From: Thalassiosira profunda
Taxonomy: Eukaryota; Bacillariophyta; Thalassiosirophyceae; Thalassiosirales; Thalassiosiraceae
Assembly (NCBI GenBank): GCA_036939355.1
Contig: JALLAP010000772.1
Location: forward strand, 1 to 14,637
Reading direction: 5' to 3'
Length of the DNA stretch: 14,637 nucleotides
Of this stretch, positions 1 through 8,300 are shown one piece after another. Positions within the stretch are counted from its first letter, which is position 1. Every line of letters starts with the position of its first letter. The notes beneath the pieces are model-generated. The model had not been told where the DNA came from, did not search any database, and saw only the letters and a list, made by a program, of their open reading frames with translations. Position numbers and translations under genes: made by a program.

Positions 1-1
1 C

Positions 2-17
2 TTGCAACTTTTGCAAC
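2..17. promoter_or_regulatory. paired TTGCAAC motif upstream of the first LRR_5 gene
   Basis: TTGCAAC occurs at 2-8 and again at 11-17, ending 172 bases before the ATG at 190. The same heptamer is doubled at 12892-12905, close to the start of the poly(A) polymerase-like gene. A role as a transcription factor site is inference; it could be chance. Confidence 0.2.
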
Positions 18-33
18 CGAGTTGGTATTTTTG

Positions 34-140
34 CGTAGGAATTCCATACAAAAAATCGAGGACTACAACTGGCGGGAAGAGGGTTCGCAAGATAAAACGG
101 GGTCCTCGGTCACGGTCCCGTCACGCAACGAATTCCTACG
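34..140. repeat. 11-bp inverted repeat upstream of the first LRR_5 gene
   Basis: CGTAGGAATTC at 34-44 is the exact reverse complement of GAATTCCTACG at 130-140; 85 bases lie between the arms. The core of each arm is the self-palindrome GAATTC, which makes the match less surprising than 11 independent bases would be. The repeat lies wholly in the upstream region of the gene that starts at 190. It could be a binding site pair or a remnant of a mobile-element end; neither can be decided here. Confidence 0.35.
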
Positions 141-189
141 TGGGTTTGCTACTTGGGTTGCAAAACCGGCGTAATGCGGCTGTCCAAGG

Positions 190-1470
190 ATGGCCGAGGA
201 GTGGGTCGAATACGACGGCGGCGTGGTCCAGGATTGGCACCGGAACGCCAGCCAGATCCGGGTGGCGTCGGGCGTGACAGTGATCCCACAATTTGCCTTT
301 GACAGTTGCAATTTGCGGGCGGTGGATCTGAGCAACGTTACCACTATCTCGGATTTTGCATTCGACGCTTGCCACTCGCTGGAGCATATTGGTTGGTCTA
401 CTGCCTCTGCGGTCGAGATTGGCAGGTGTGCATTTTACCGCTGCGAGCAGTTGAGAGAAATTGATCTCAGCAATGTGACGAAGGTCGGAGTGCAAGCATT
501 CGCGGGGTGCAATGCATTGGAGCGCGTGAGCACCCCATCGTCTGTCACCAGAATCGAGGATTTTGCGTTTGAAAAATGCGTGAGTGTAATGGAAGTGGAG
601 CTCGGCGAGGGGATGCAACGCATTGGAAAGGGGGTATTTTGGGGGTGCAGCTCTTTGGCTCGGATCACCATTCCAGCATCTGTCACCAACATTGAATCCG
701 AGGCATTTTGTGGCTGCAGCGAGTTGGCGGAAGTGGAGTTGAATGAAGGGCTTCAGACTATTGGAGAGAAAGCATTTTATCGGTGCGACAAACTGCTCCG
801 CATCAGCATCCCCTCGACTGCATTGAAAGTCGGAGAAGGTGCATTTGCTCAATGTTTTCAGTTGGGGAATGCAGACCTTCTGGAGGGACTGCAGATGATT
901 GGGGCAGACGCATTCCGGAATTGCTATTCGTTGGAACGTATCGGCATTCCCTCATCAGCCAAATCGGTCGGTAGTCGGGCATTTCAGAGTTGCAGCAATC
1001 TATCAGAGGTGACTCTGCGCGAGGGAATTCATTACATCGATTCCGATGCATTCATTTACTGCCCTTCGCGACATATCAACATTCCTCCCACTGCCTTTGT
1101 GGTTGAAAGTGGAGGTTCAAACTGCCAGCTGGTTAGGTCGAGAATGCCTGCTGTACGGCGGGAGAGGAGGTTGGTTGTCTCCAAGTGGATGAAATACAGG
1201 GGCCAAGGCCAGCTTGCACAGGCCGAGGCAAAGGTGAACGAAATTCTTGGCCGCCATCAGCAGAGAGAGGAGGAGAAGATTCAATCAATCCGGGAGTGGT
1301 TTGCGTATTACGATCGACTGGACGTGACGACAATGCTCGAGCTTGCAATTTGGAGATGCAACGTTGACGAGAATGAGCAGGATGCAGAGACAAGGAAGGC
1401 AAGCCGCGAAAGCTGTGGCAGCGACATGAACATCATCATTCCGGGCGTTCTTCCGTTCTTGGAGTTGTAG
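190..1470 (+). CDS. BspA-like leucine-rich repeat (LRR_5) protein, paralogue 1
   Basis: Uninterrupted single-exon frame of 426 residues. Residues about 30-305 are a run of units of roughly 23 residues with the pattern I-x-x-x-A-F-x-x-C-x-x-L, alternating I-P-[SA]-[ST] and V-E-L-x-E-G turns, which is typical of LRR_5/BspA-like repeats. The tail (about 330-426) is charged and helical; it contains YYDRLDVTTMLELAIW and ends DMNIIIPGVLPFLEL, a tail I associate with a large diatom family. The ATG at 190 gives MAEEWVEYDGG, which matches MAEVWVSYDGG at the start of the paralogue at 3887, so the start is well supported. No signal peptide or membrane segment is visible, so an intracellular protein is likely. 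LRR_5 repeats usually serve as binding scaffolds; the ligand is unknown. In the last repeat one residue is missing relative to the paralogue (CPSRHIN against CTSLAHIN). The gene converges on the LRR-RI gene, with 114 bases between the stop codons. Confidence 0.92.
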   Translation: MAEEWVEYDGGVVQDWHRNASQIRVASGVTVIPQFAFDSCNLRAVDLSNVTTISDFAFDACHSLEHIGWSTASAVEIGRCAFYRCEQLREIDLSNVTKVGVQAFAGCNALERVSTPSSVTRIEDFAFEKCVSVMEVELGEGMQRIGKGVFWGCSSLARITIPASVTNIESEAFCGCSELAEVELNEGLQTIGEKAFYRCDKLLRISIPSTALKVGEGAFAQCFQLGNADLLEGLQMIGADAFRNCYSLERIGIPSSAKSVGSRAFQSCSNLSEVTLREGIHYIDSDAFIYCPSRHINIPPTAFVVESGGSNCQLVRSRMPAVRRERRLVVSKWMKYRGQGQLAQAEAKVNEILGRHQQREEEKIQSIREWFAYYDRLDVTTMLELAIWRCNVDENEQDAETRKASRESCGSDMNIIIPGVLPFLEL

Positions 1471-1584
1471 GGAGCTGTGTTGATAGAGCATTAGGAGTAG
1501 ACGCCTTCCATCATGCGTTTGTCTGCCATTTACGGCTCGACAGTTTCGTACCCTGCCCGCCCCTGCCCTTCCAAAGGACCAGTC

Positions 1585-3057
1585 CTATGGTATTAAGCGA
1601 CCGATCGTCTTCTGCCTCTTATGATCTGGTCCCGCAGGCGTCTCCTCAACACTGGGGACAAAGCCAGTGATATCTGAATGCAAATTGCGAACGACGCGAT
1701 AGAGCAGCGACAGCTCGTCATCGGGCACCCACGCCATGGCACAAGGCAACAGCGCGCGATCCATGCCTGCGAAATGCCCCATGCCTGTATCGCTCCCAAG
1801 GTGGTGCTTGACTATCTTTCGACGAGCTGCCTCCTCTCTCGGCCCATGCCGATTCGTCTCTAACGAGAACCCCAGAGTTAATAGGAAAGTACCGCTGCCA
1901 TCACCCTCATCACTGATGCGAGGCAGATTATTGTTCTTTCGCCGTGAAAACCTCGCAAGGGTGTGGTTCGATTGGTACGTCGCTTCCACGCTCGAAGTGT
2001 TGCAGAGAGCATTGGCGAATGCCTGCCACCCTCGAGCAGTGATGAGATTGTCGTCTGCCGCAATTTCCATGCGAGCAGCCATGTCACGATCTTCATTGGT
2101 AGCCAAAAGACCCAGGCTTCTCAATTTGCGGTTGTTGGCCAATGCCTGAGCCAGTATGTTTGCACCTTCGTCGTTGACGCCATTCCAAAGAAGGTGGAGC
2201 ACGCCTAGGTTGGTGATTGGGCTTTCAAGCATCCCCGCAATACTCTGCAAGCCCCTCGTCGTGATGGATGGATTGTGTGATAGATCCAAGCCATGCAATC
2301 TGTTGCCGTTTGCCAGGGCACCCGTCAACGCATCGACTCCACTGTCGTCAATGTTGTTGCCACAGAGGCCGAGTGTGGCCAAGTTGGAGAAGCACGGAAG
2401 ACGGGTAGCCAACAACCTGCACTCAGCACTTCCAACGTTCATACTATCCAGAGTAAGCCTTTCGAGTCGAGTATGCGATCTCAATGCTGCGATCATGCTC
2501 GTTGGTTGCTCGTCCTCACTCAAGTTGTTGTCGAAGTGGACCGTTTTCAGGGAATTGCGGCTCTGGAGCATTGTCGACAGGAGTCGATTGCCCTCGCCCC
2601 CAAACGCGCACCATACTATACTCACTTCACACAGAGTGTCGTCCTTCCCGAAGAACGGATACAAGCTTCGAGCGACCTCGCCATTCGATAGATCGATTTC
2701 ATCCAACTCAATCCATCGAATAGATTTGTTGTGGGATATCCCCGCAAGGAGCTTCGGCAGGAAATTGCGTGACTCTGCCGCAGAATATCCGAACACTGTC
2801 AACCCTTGCAAATGAGTATTGTTTCCAATGAACATTCCCACCCACCCCAAGTCCTCGTTGTCCGAGGGACAATAACAGGCATAACCATCATCCGAGAAAT
2901 GCCCTCGATTCATTTCATTGCTCACCGCCAGCTTTGTCAACTTGGGATCGTTGTCCCGAAGCCGCTGAAGTGTTTCCACGTTGGTGACCGACGTGATGGT
3001 CCGAATGTCGATGGTGCTCGCCAGTTCGGCGTACGCTTGCAGCTGATCGTCGTCCAT
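1585..3057 (-). CDS. LRR-RI (ribonuclease-inhibitor type) leucine-rich repeat protein
   Basis: Minus-strand frame, 490 residues from the ATG at 3057 (MDDDQLQAYAELASTID). The frame stays open with an earlier ATG at 3189, which would add 44 residues; I prefer 3057 because similar diatom proteins begin near such an acidic helix, but this is not certain. The middle holds LRR-RI repeats such as LATLGLCGNNIDDSGVDAL and LHGLDLSHNPSITTRGLQ, of about 27-29 residues. One unit near the end is interrupted by an insertion of about 17 residues (ATNEDRDMAARMEIAAD) before a normal DNLITARGWQAFANAL. The C-terminal part (SNHTL, then EEAARRKIVKHHL and LLPCAMAWVPDDELSLLYRVVRNL) resembles the conserved helical tail I associate with this diatom family. 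No signal peptide or membrane segment is visible. The function is unknown; binding of protein partners is the usual role of such repeats. The gene is convergent with the LRR_5 gene at 190-1470 and divergent from the one at 3887. Confidence 0.82.
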   Translation of the reverse strand: MDDDQLQAYAELASTIDIRTITSVTNVETLQRLRDNDPKLTKLAVSNEMNRGHFSDDGYACYCPSDNEDLGWVGMFIGNNTHLQGLTVFGYSAAESRNFLPKLLAGISHNKSIRWIELDEIDLSNGEVARSLYPFFGKDDTLCEVSIVWCAFGGEGNRLLSTMLQSRNSLKTVHFDNNLSEDEQPTSMIAALRSHTRLERLTLDSMNVGSAECRLLATRLPCFSNLATLGLCGNNIDDSGVDALTGALANGNRLHGLDLSHNPSITTRGLQSIAGMLESPITNLGVLHLLWNGVNDEGANILAQALANNRKLRSLGLLATNEDRDMAARMEIAADDNLITARGWQAFANALCNTSSVEATYQSNHTLARFSRRKNNNLPRISDEGDGSGTFLLTLGFSLETNRHGPREEAARRKIVKHHLGSDTGMGHFAGMDRALLPCAMAWVPDDELSLLYRVVRNLHSDITGFVPSVEETPAGPDHKRQKTIGRLIP

Positions 3058-3599
3058 GATTTCCTGCCAGAAAGGTGCATAAAATTGACTGGGAAAGTGA
3101 GACACAAGATTGTATTCTGATGCAAAAACGATCGGGGCTCCAAATAAGGGCGAATTTCGTTGACGACCAATCAATAGCAGCCCCTCCACTGCTCGTTGGA
3201 TCAGCCAACCGCGCGGGGGGGGCGATCATATGAATCTTAATGCATCCTTCGTCCAATGACGCATCACAAATAACTTTGGACTTGTCATACCCCAATAAAG
3301 CAACCATATCGAACATTGGCTGCACTGCCCCCGAAATTAGAACGGCAGACCACAGCGCAGGAGGGCCGAGATGATATTCTCCGCACGTGCACAAAAAATA
3401 AATTTATGGTGCATGCCCGGACTGATGATTGGTCCGGTGGCCATCGCCCGCCGACGCCGATCCCCGCCGCCACAAAATCGGCAACTCACGGCGCACAATT
3501 CTTCGGTATTCCTGGCAGGTGTTCCTCCCTTGATGGTCGAGGAGGGAGGGCGAAGGCAACGAGAGCAAAGAGGAGGCAGGAGGCGAGACGAGCTGCGCG

Positions 3600-3617
3600 T
3601 GCTGCAGTGCTGCAGCA
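3600..3617. repeat. short perfect inverted repeat (TGCTGCAG / CTGCAGCA)
   Basis: Eight-base arms at 3600-3607 and 3610-3617 are separated by TG. PstI-like CTGCAG cores recur nearby, at about 3631. The repeat lies about 270 bases before the ATG of the second LRR_5 gene. Whether it has a regulatory role is unknown. Confidence 0.35.
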
Positions 3618-3766
3618 AGGAAATTTTACACTGCAGGCTTCTGGCTGCAACGCGAGTCGCGAGGGGCGAGTCGAATCTGAGTCCCGAAGCGAAGGTAAAG
3701 GTTACTCATACATAGAGGCATAGGTAGCAGGGCCTCCTACTAGATATCTAGAGCAGCAGGGGGAAG

Positions 3767-3829
3767 GAAGAGGAGGACTGGACCGGCTACGACGGCGGAG
3801 CGCAGCATATCCGGGTGGCTGCGGAGGTC
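3767..3829 (+). pseudogene. decayed copy of an LRR_5 gene start
   Basis: In the same frame as the downstream LRR_5 gene, this stretch reads EEEDWTGYDGGAQHIRVAAEV. It resembles the true start just downstream (VWVSYDGG, then SRIRVDAGV) with about eight residues deleted between YDGG and the IRV strand. The DNA matches as well: TACGACGGCGG and ATCCGGGTGG are shared with the starts of both LRR_5 genes. There is no ATG between the in-frame stop at 3749-3751 and the ATG at 3887, so it is probably not translated as part of the gene. It looks like the remnant of a partial local duplication. Confidence 0.5.
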
Positions 3830-3886
3830 CACCCACGCACCACACGCAGCCCGCCCAGCGGCGTGGCTGCTCAGGGAGCTCCAGGG

Positions 3887-5296
3887 ATGGCGGAGGTGTG
3901 GGTCAGCTACGACGGCGGCGAGGTGCAGGAATGGCACCGGAGCGCCAGCCGGATCCGGGTGGATGCGGGCGTCACAGTGATTCCAGAAGCGGCCTTCGTC
4001 TGGTGCCGCAATTTGGCGGCGTTAGATATGGGCAATGTCGCCACAATCTCAAAATCTGCGTTTCGCGGTTGTGTCTCGCTTGGGCGCATTGTTTGGACCA
4101 CTGCCCCTGCTGTCACAATTGGCGATGGGGCATTCTGGGACTGTCCGTTGGAGGAGATCGATTTGAGCAATGCAACAAAGATTGGAAAGAAGGCATTCAT
4201 GTTTTGCACTTCGTTGCAGCGGGTAGTCATTGGATCATCTGTTACTGAAGTTGGAATCGATGCATTTTATGGCTGCGGCAATTTGGTGCATGTGGAGCTC
4301 AGGGAGGGGATACGACGCATTGGAACAGCAGCATTCATGGGTTGCAACGCTTTGGTTGAGCTCGTTGAGGGGATGAAGTGCATTAGAAAGGGGGCATTCT
4401 CCTGTTGCAGTGCTTTGGCTCGGATCAGCGTTCCGCCATCCATCACTGGTATTGAGTATAGTGCGTTTTTCGGTTGCGGCAGTTTGGTAGAAGTGGAGTT
4501 GAAGGAGGGTCTGCAGCAAATCGGAGATGGTGTATTTAACGACTGCACATCGCTGTTCCGCATCAGCATCCCCTCGACAACGTGGAGAGTCGGAGCTTTT
4601 GCATTTTGTGATTGCAATCAGTTGAGGTATGCAGAGCTTCAGAGGGGGGACCGGGTGATTGGGATGACGGCATTCAAGAATTGCCAGGCGCTGGAGCAAA
4701 TCACCATCCCCAATTCCACCTCTTTTATCGGTGAACGTGCATTTTTTGATTGCACCAGACTATCAGAGGTGACCTTGGGTGAGGGTGTACAATACATTGA
4801 GGATGGAGCATTCGACGGCTGTACCTCTTTGGCACATATCAACATTCCTCCCGTTGCATTTGTGATTGATTTGGAAGGTCCCAGCTGCCAACTAATGAGA
4901 ACAACAATACCTGTCATGCGAGGGAGGACGCTGGTTGCCTCAAAGTGGATGCAATACAGGAGCCCAGGCCAGCTCGAACAGGCCGAGGCAAGGATAAACG
5001 AAATTCTTGGCCACATTGATGAAGAGACAGAGGACACAAAAATCCAATCAATGCAGGAGTGGTTCGCGTACTACGATCGGCTGGACGTGACGACAATGCT
5101 CGAGCTTGCTATTTGGAAGGTCAATTTGGATAACAATGAGCAGGATGCAGAAGCAAGGCAGAGAAGCCGTCAACGCTGTGGAAACGACATGAACGTCATC
5201 ATCCCGTCCATCATGCCGTTCTTCTATCATAAAGCTCTCCCGTTGCGTCGGTCTCTTTGCGAGTACCAGCGCAGCCTTCGTCTCGCCACTCTGTGA
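3887..5296 (+). CDS. BspA-like leucine-rich repeat (LRR_5) protein, paralogue 2
   Basis: Single-exon frame of 469 residues from the ATG at 3887 (MAEVWVSYDGGEVQEWHR). The frame is open further upstream, but only with non-ATG codons. Architecture is as in paralogue 1: LRR_5 units with A-F-x-x-C-x-x-L from about residue 30 to 330, then a charged helical tail sharing YYDRLDVTTMLELAIW. One repeat is shortened (ALVELVEGMKCI where others read LVEVELKEGLQQI), a loss of about three residues. The protein does not stop after the usual PFL-type ending; it reads PFFYHKALPLRR and continues for about 20 residues, which suggests loss of the ancestral stop. No signal peptide or membrane segment is seen. The role is presumably protein binding; the ligand is unknown. 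Its stop codon is only 54 bases from that of the Iml1-like gene on the other strand. Confidence 0.92.
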   Translation: MAEVWVSYDGGEVQEWHRSASRIRVDAGVTVIPEAAFVWCRNLAALDMGNVATISKSAFRGCVSLGRIVWTTAPAVTIGDGAFWDCPLEEIDLSNATKIGKKAFMFCTSLQRVVIGSSVTEVGIDAFYGCGNLVHVELREGIRRIGTAAFMGCNALVELVEGMKCIRKGAFSCCSALARISVPPSITGIEYSAFFGCGSLVEVELKEGLQQIGDGVFNDCTSLFRISIPSTTWRVGAFAFCDCNQLRYAELQRGDRVIGMTAFKNCQALEQITIPNSTSFIGERAFFDCTRLSEVTLGEGVQYIEDGAFDGCTSLAHINIPPVAFVIDLEGPSCQLMRTTIPVMRGRTLVASKWMQYRSPGQLEQAEARINEILGHIDEETEDTKIQSMQEWFAYYDRLDVTTMLELAIWKVNLDNNEQDAEARQRSRQRCGNDMNVIIPSIMPFFYHKALPLRRSLCEYQRSLRLATL

Positions 5297-5350
5297 CTTT
5301 GCTCGAGCAAAGTAGACTAATGGAAGAAAGATCAGAGGTTAACCATTCTA

Positions 5351-8300
5351 TCATGCAATATTACGAAGCGCGTCCGCGATGAACCTCTCAAGGCTGCGGA
5401 AAAGCATCCGCGCACTCTGCAGCCGCTGCTCGTCTCCGGAAATGTGCCTTCGGTTCAAATAAATGATGAGGATGGCTCTCCCTTTCGTATCTCGCAGCAG
5501 CCGCGTGAAGAGCGTCCCGCTGCGATGGAGGTATTGCCGCGCCGGGACGAATTTCTTCTTCTTCTTGATCGACCACTTGTTCACCACGAACTCAAAGCCA
5601 TCCAGGTCGTCGATCTCGTTGGGGTCCGACATGTGAGTGCCATCGTACACGAAGCCGAAGACGTTTGTCAAGGCCTTTTCGATCGCGTCCACGCAGGCCT
5701 TGTTTCGCACCGAGGTTGTAAGAGGCACCGCGAACTACAAAGAAGGCGCAAAGTGTGAGTATAGCAAACAATCTTGTGGTGCGAGAAGGAGGGAAATCCA
5801 ATCTTACCGGATTCAGGAAGCAGGATCTCAGGCACGAAAAATGAGGCACGCTGACGAGTTTCAGGCCGTACTGGGTACACCGTCGATGGAGAAGCTGCGC
5901 CTGTTGGTCAATCTTACTCGCCACCGCAACGAGCCATTGAATGGTCATTCGGAACGTTCTTCGAGTGTCGCAGTTCCCGTCGTGGACCAACTCCATCCAC
6001 TCGTACTTATCGTCTCGCTTCTTTCGCAAGTCCACGATGAAACGTTTGTCGCCCGAACTTGCCCGTGGATAGGCATCGCTGGAGGTGTGCATCTCAATGC
6101 TAACGTTCTTCGCCTCCTCCTTCGGCTGCAGCTTGACAAAGTACTCCACCAGCCTCTCGAACTTTTTCGCGTATTCCTGTTCTCCCTTGGCATCGCTGAA
6201 TGGGTCAGGTATGATCACGAAGCACAACCTCGGGTACCGCATGCCCTCGTGGATTGTCGTCACTGCGTCCCCACTAATCAGCATGTCGAGCTCGTTCCAT
6301 TTGTAAGGGAGCGTGTACTTGGTGAACGTTTGGAAAACGCTCACATAATCCTGGCGCAGCGTCGACCACAGCAGATACCGATAAGTTTGGGGCGTTTCGT
6401 CCTCGGCGAACCGCGCGTAGTATTGAACCACATCGACCGAGTCTGTACTGGGGTTGTACGAGAGCCGTTGGATTTTGTGGCCCATGCTCAATGTAGCCTC
6501 CAGCTGAGTGTCCATCCCATCTCGGCGAGCGCTCTGCTGAATGATGTGCTGGGGCACGATCTGGAAATCCTGGCGCATTCGCTGCGAAAGCAAATCGCCC
6601 AACAGCTCGGCGTGGGTATCATACGTCGACTCTCCTATTGGTGGCAAAGTGACCGAGTAGTTCTTGACGCTGAACTTTTTGATATCTTCCAGCTCTTGCT
6701 GCGGCGGATGGAAGTCAATCGTCATTGGGACTAACAGGTGGAAAAAGAACGTAAGCCAAAGATGTGGCAAGAAGCAAGCACCAAAGGAGAGGGATGATCA
6801 CTCACGAATGGCAGGCTGGCACAGACTCTTCCAATTGGGACCTGCATGTCGCTTGAACTCGTCCTCTCCCAACGGAAAGACATGCGACCACCGCCTCCGA
6901 TTGTGCGTACGCTTGGCCAATACTTCGTCCTCATCTTCCTGTCGGAACGGGTTCAGCACCCACGGTTTCCGTCGATGCCGGTAGTGGCGATGATGGGATT
7001 TGCGGCTGTGAGGCTTCTTTTTGTGCGACGAAGCAGTCTGGTTTTGATGACGGTGCCCCCCGGTGGCGCCGCTGGCAGTCGAATGTAGCCGGTGATTGCT
7101 GCCCTTCTTGCTTTCGTTCTCTTTCCACATCTCCAGCTGGGAGTGCCGGCGATCCGCCTTTGTGATTGCTATCATTTTGCTCTGATGGTAGCTACCATCC
7201 TTAGATTTGATCTTGACAATGGAATCTCTTCGTGTCTGAAGCGGTTGAAAGTCCTCGGCATCATTGCCCATTATCTTCGATGCCTGTGGGATCAAATCAG
7301 GAATTCCAGGAGTGATAAGCCGCATCGTGCTGGGCCGAAGTCTTTCGCTGCGTCTGTCCAGGCTGAAGGGCATGCCAATGCTCAGTGGGGACGTCGCCAA
7401 AGAAGGGCGGACTGCCACTTCTGAATTCACGAGGTGATCTCTTCTGTTTGGGCCCGGCTCCTTCGTCTGCTTTGTGACATCGTACTGCACTAAAGCTGCC
7501 TCGATCCCACCCTTCTGGTGAGCTGAAAATACAGCTGATTGCGCACGAAGTATCCCACTTTGTTCGCGAGGGCTTTCAGGACTGACACATGAAGGCAAGC
7601 TAAGACAATCGCTTTCAACTCAATACCACAAGCAGGTCGACTCACCCAAACGAATCATTGAAGCTGTTCCTTTGGCTCCCACCAGGACTCTCCGTAAGGC
7701 CATTGTCCTTGGAGACGCTCGCCTTGGGGGTAGAAGAGAAGGTGCCCTTGTCATGCTCTGCCATCAACTGCAGGAGGGATGATACTCTTTTCGACGATGA
7801 AAGTTCAGGTGTCCCTTCTTCATTGTCGAGGGCTGCCAACGATCCATCACTGTTGCCCTTCTTCTGCATGGTTGTGGTTGCATGTTCTCCTCCACCGCTG
7901 GACATCGATTGTCCTCCCTCAAGCGAAGTGGTGGATTGCAGATGGGACGCACCCAGGAACTGGGAAGGCAACTTGTAACTCCCACTAGCGAAGCTCGATG
8001 CCGGGCTCGATTGAGAATCTGAGAGACTTCTGGCGATGTTTTGGGCATGATGCGCATTGTTCCGCCTCCTGTGAGTGAAAGTGTCAAAGTCCACAGCGCC
8101 CCACTCAAGATATCTCGACCTCGAGGCATGCGTCGAGCGCTGAGGGGTCAGCGCCAGTTGCCGAGAGTCTCCGTCGTTCCCCGCAGTCTTTGCACGCCAG
8201 TCTGCAGTATCTTTGGAATCGACAGCAGGCTTGGCTTTCTGCAAAAGGACTGTGAGAGATACGGGAAGGCCAGAGCCAAAGTCCCCTCGATTCCGTGGCC

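Larger units (their letters stand above)
3058..3886. other. intergenic region between divergent LRR genes
   Basis: No firm gene is seen in these roughly 830 bases, which must hold the promoters of both flanking genes. On the minus strand, 3190-3403 is open in another frame and contains protein-like text (MVALLGYDKSKVICDASLD). It would join the LRR-RI frame if the run of eight G at 3215-3222 were seven. On the plus strand, frames between 3316 and 3723 are arginine/glycine-rich and match nothing I recognise. A decayed copy of an LRR_5 start lies at 3767-3829, and a small hairpin lies at 3600-3617. Confidence 0.6.

Noticed and set aside
136..852. Minus-strand open frame of 238 residues across the first LRR_5 gene
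   Set aside because: It is the antisense shadow of the periodic LRR_5 repeats. A similar frame (4235-4699) lies opposite paralogue 2 for the same reason, and the sense strand has the recognisable domain.
2915..3394. Separate small minus-strand gene before the LRR-RI gene
   Set aside because: No family recognised; its lower half overlaps the LRR-RI frame. It is kept only as a possible frameshifted extension.
3316..3723. Two overlapping plus-strand frames of 114 and 135 residues
   Set aside because: Arg/Gly/Ser-rich text with no known motif, in a region that must hold promoters; probably chance frames.
5637..6734. Plus-strand open frame of 365 residues
   Set aside because: It lies antisense to Iml1 exons 7 and 8, crosses their splice sites, and has no recognisable domain, while the minus strand matches Iml1/DEPDC5.
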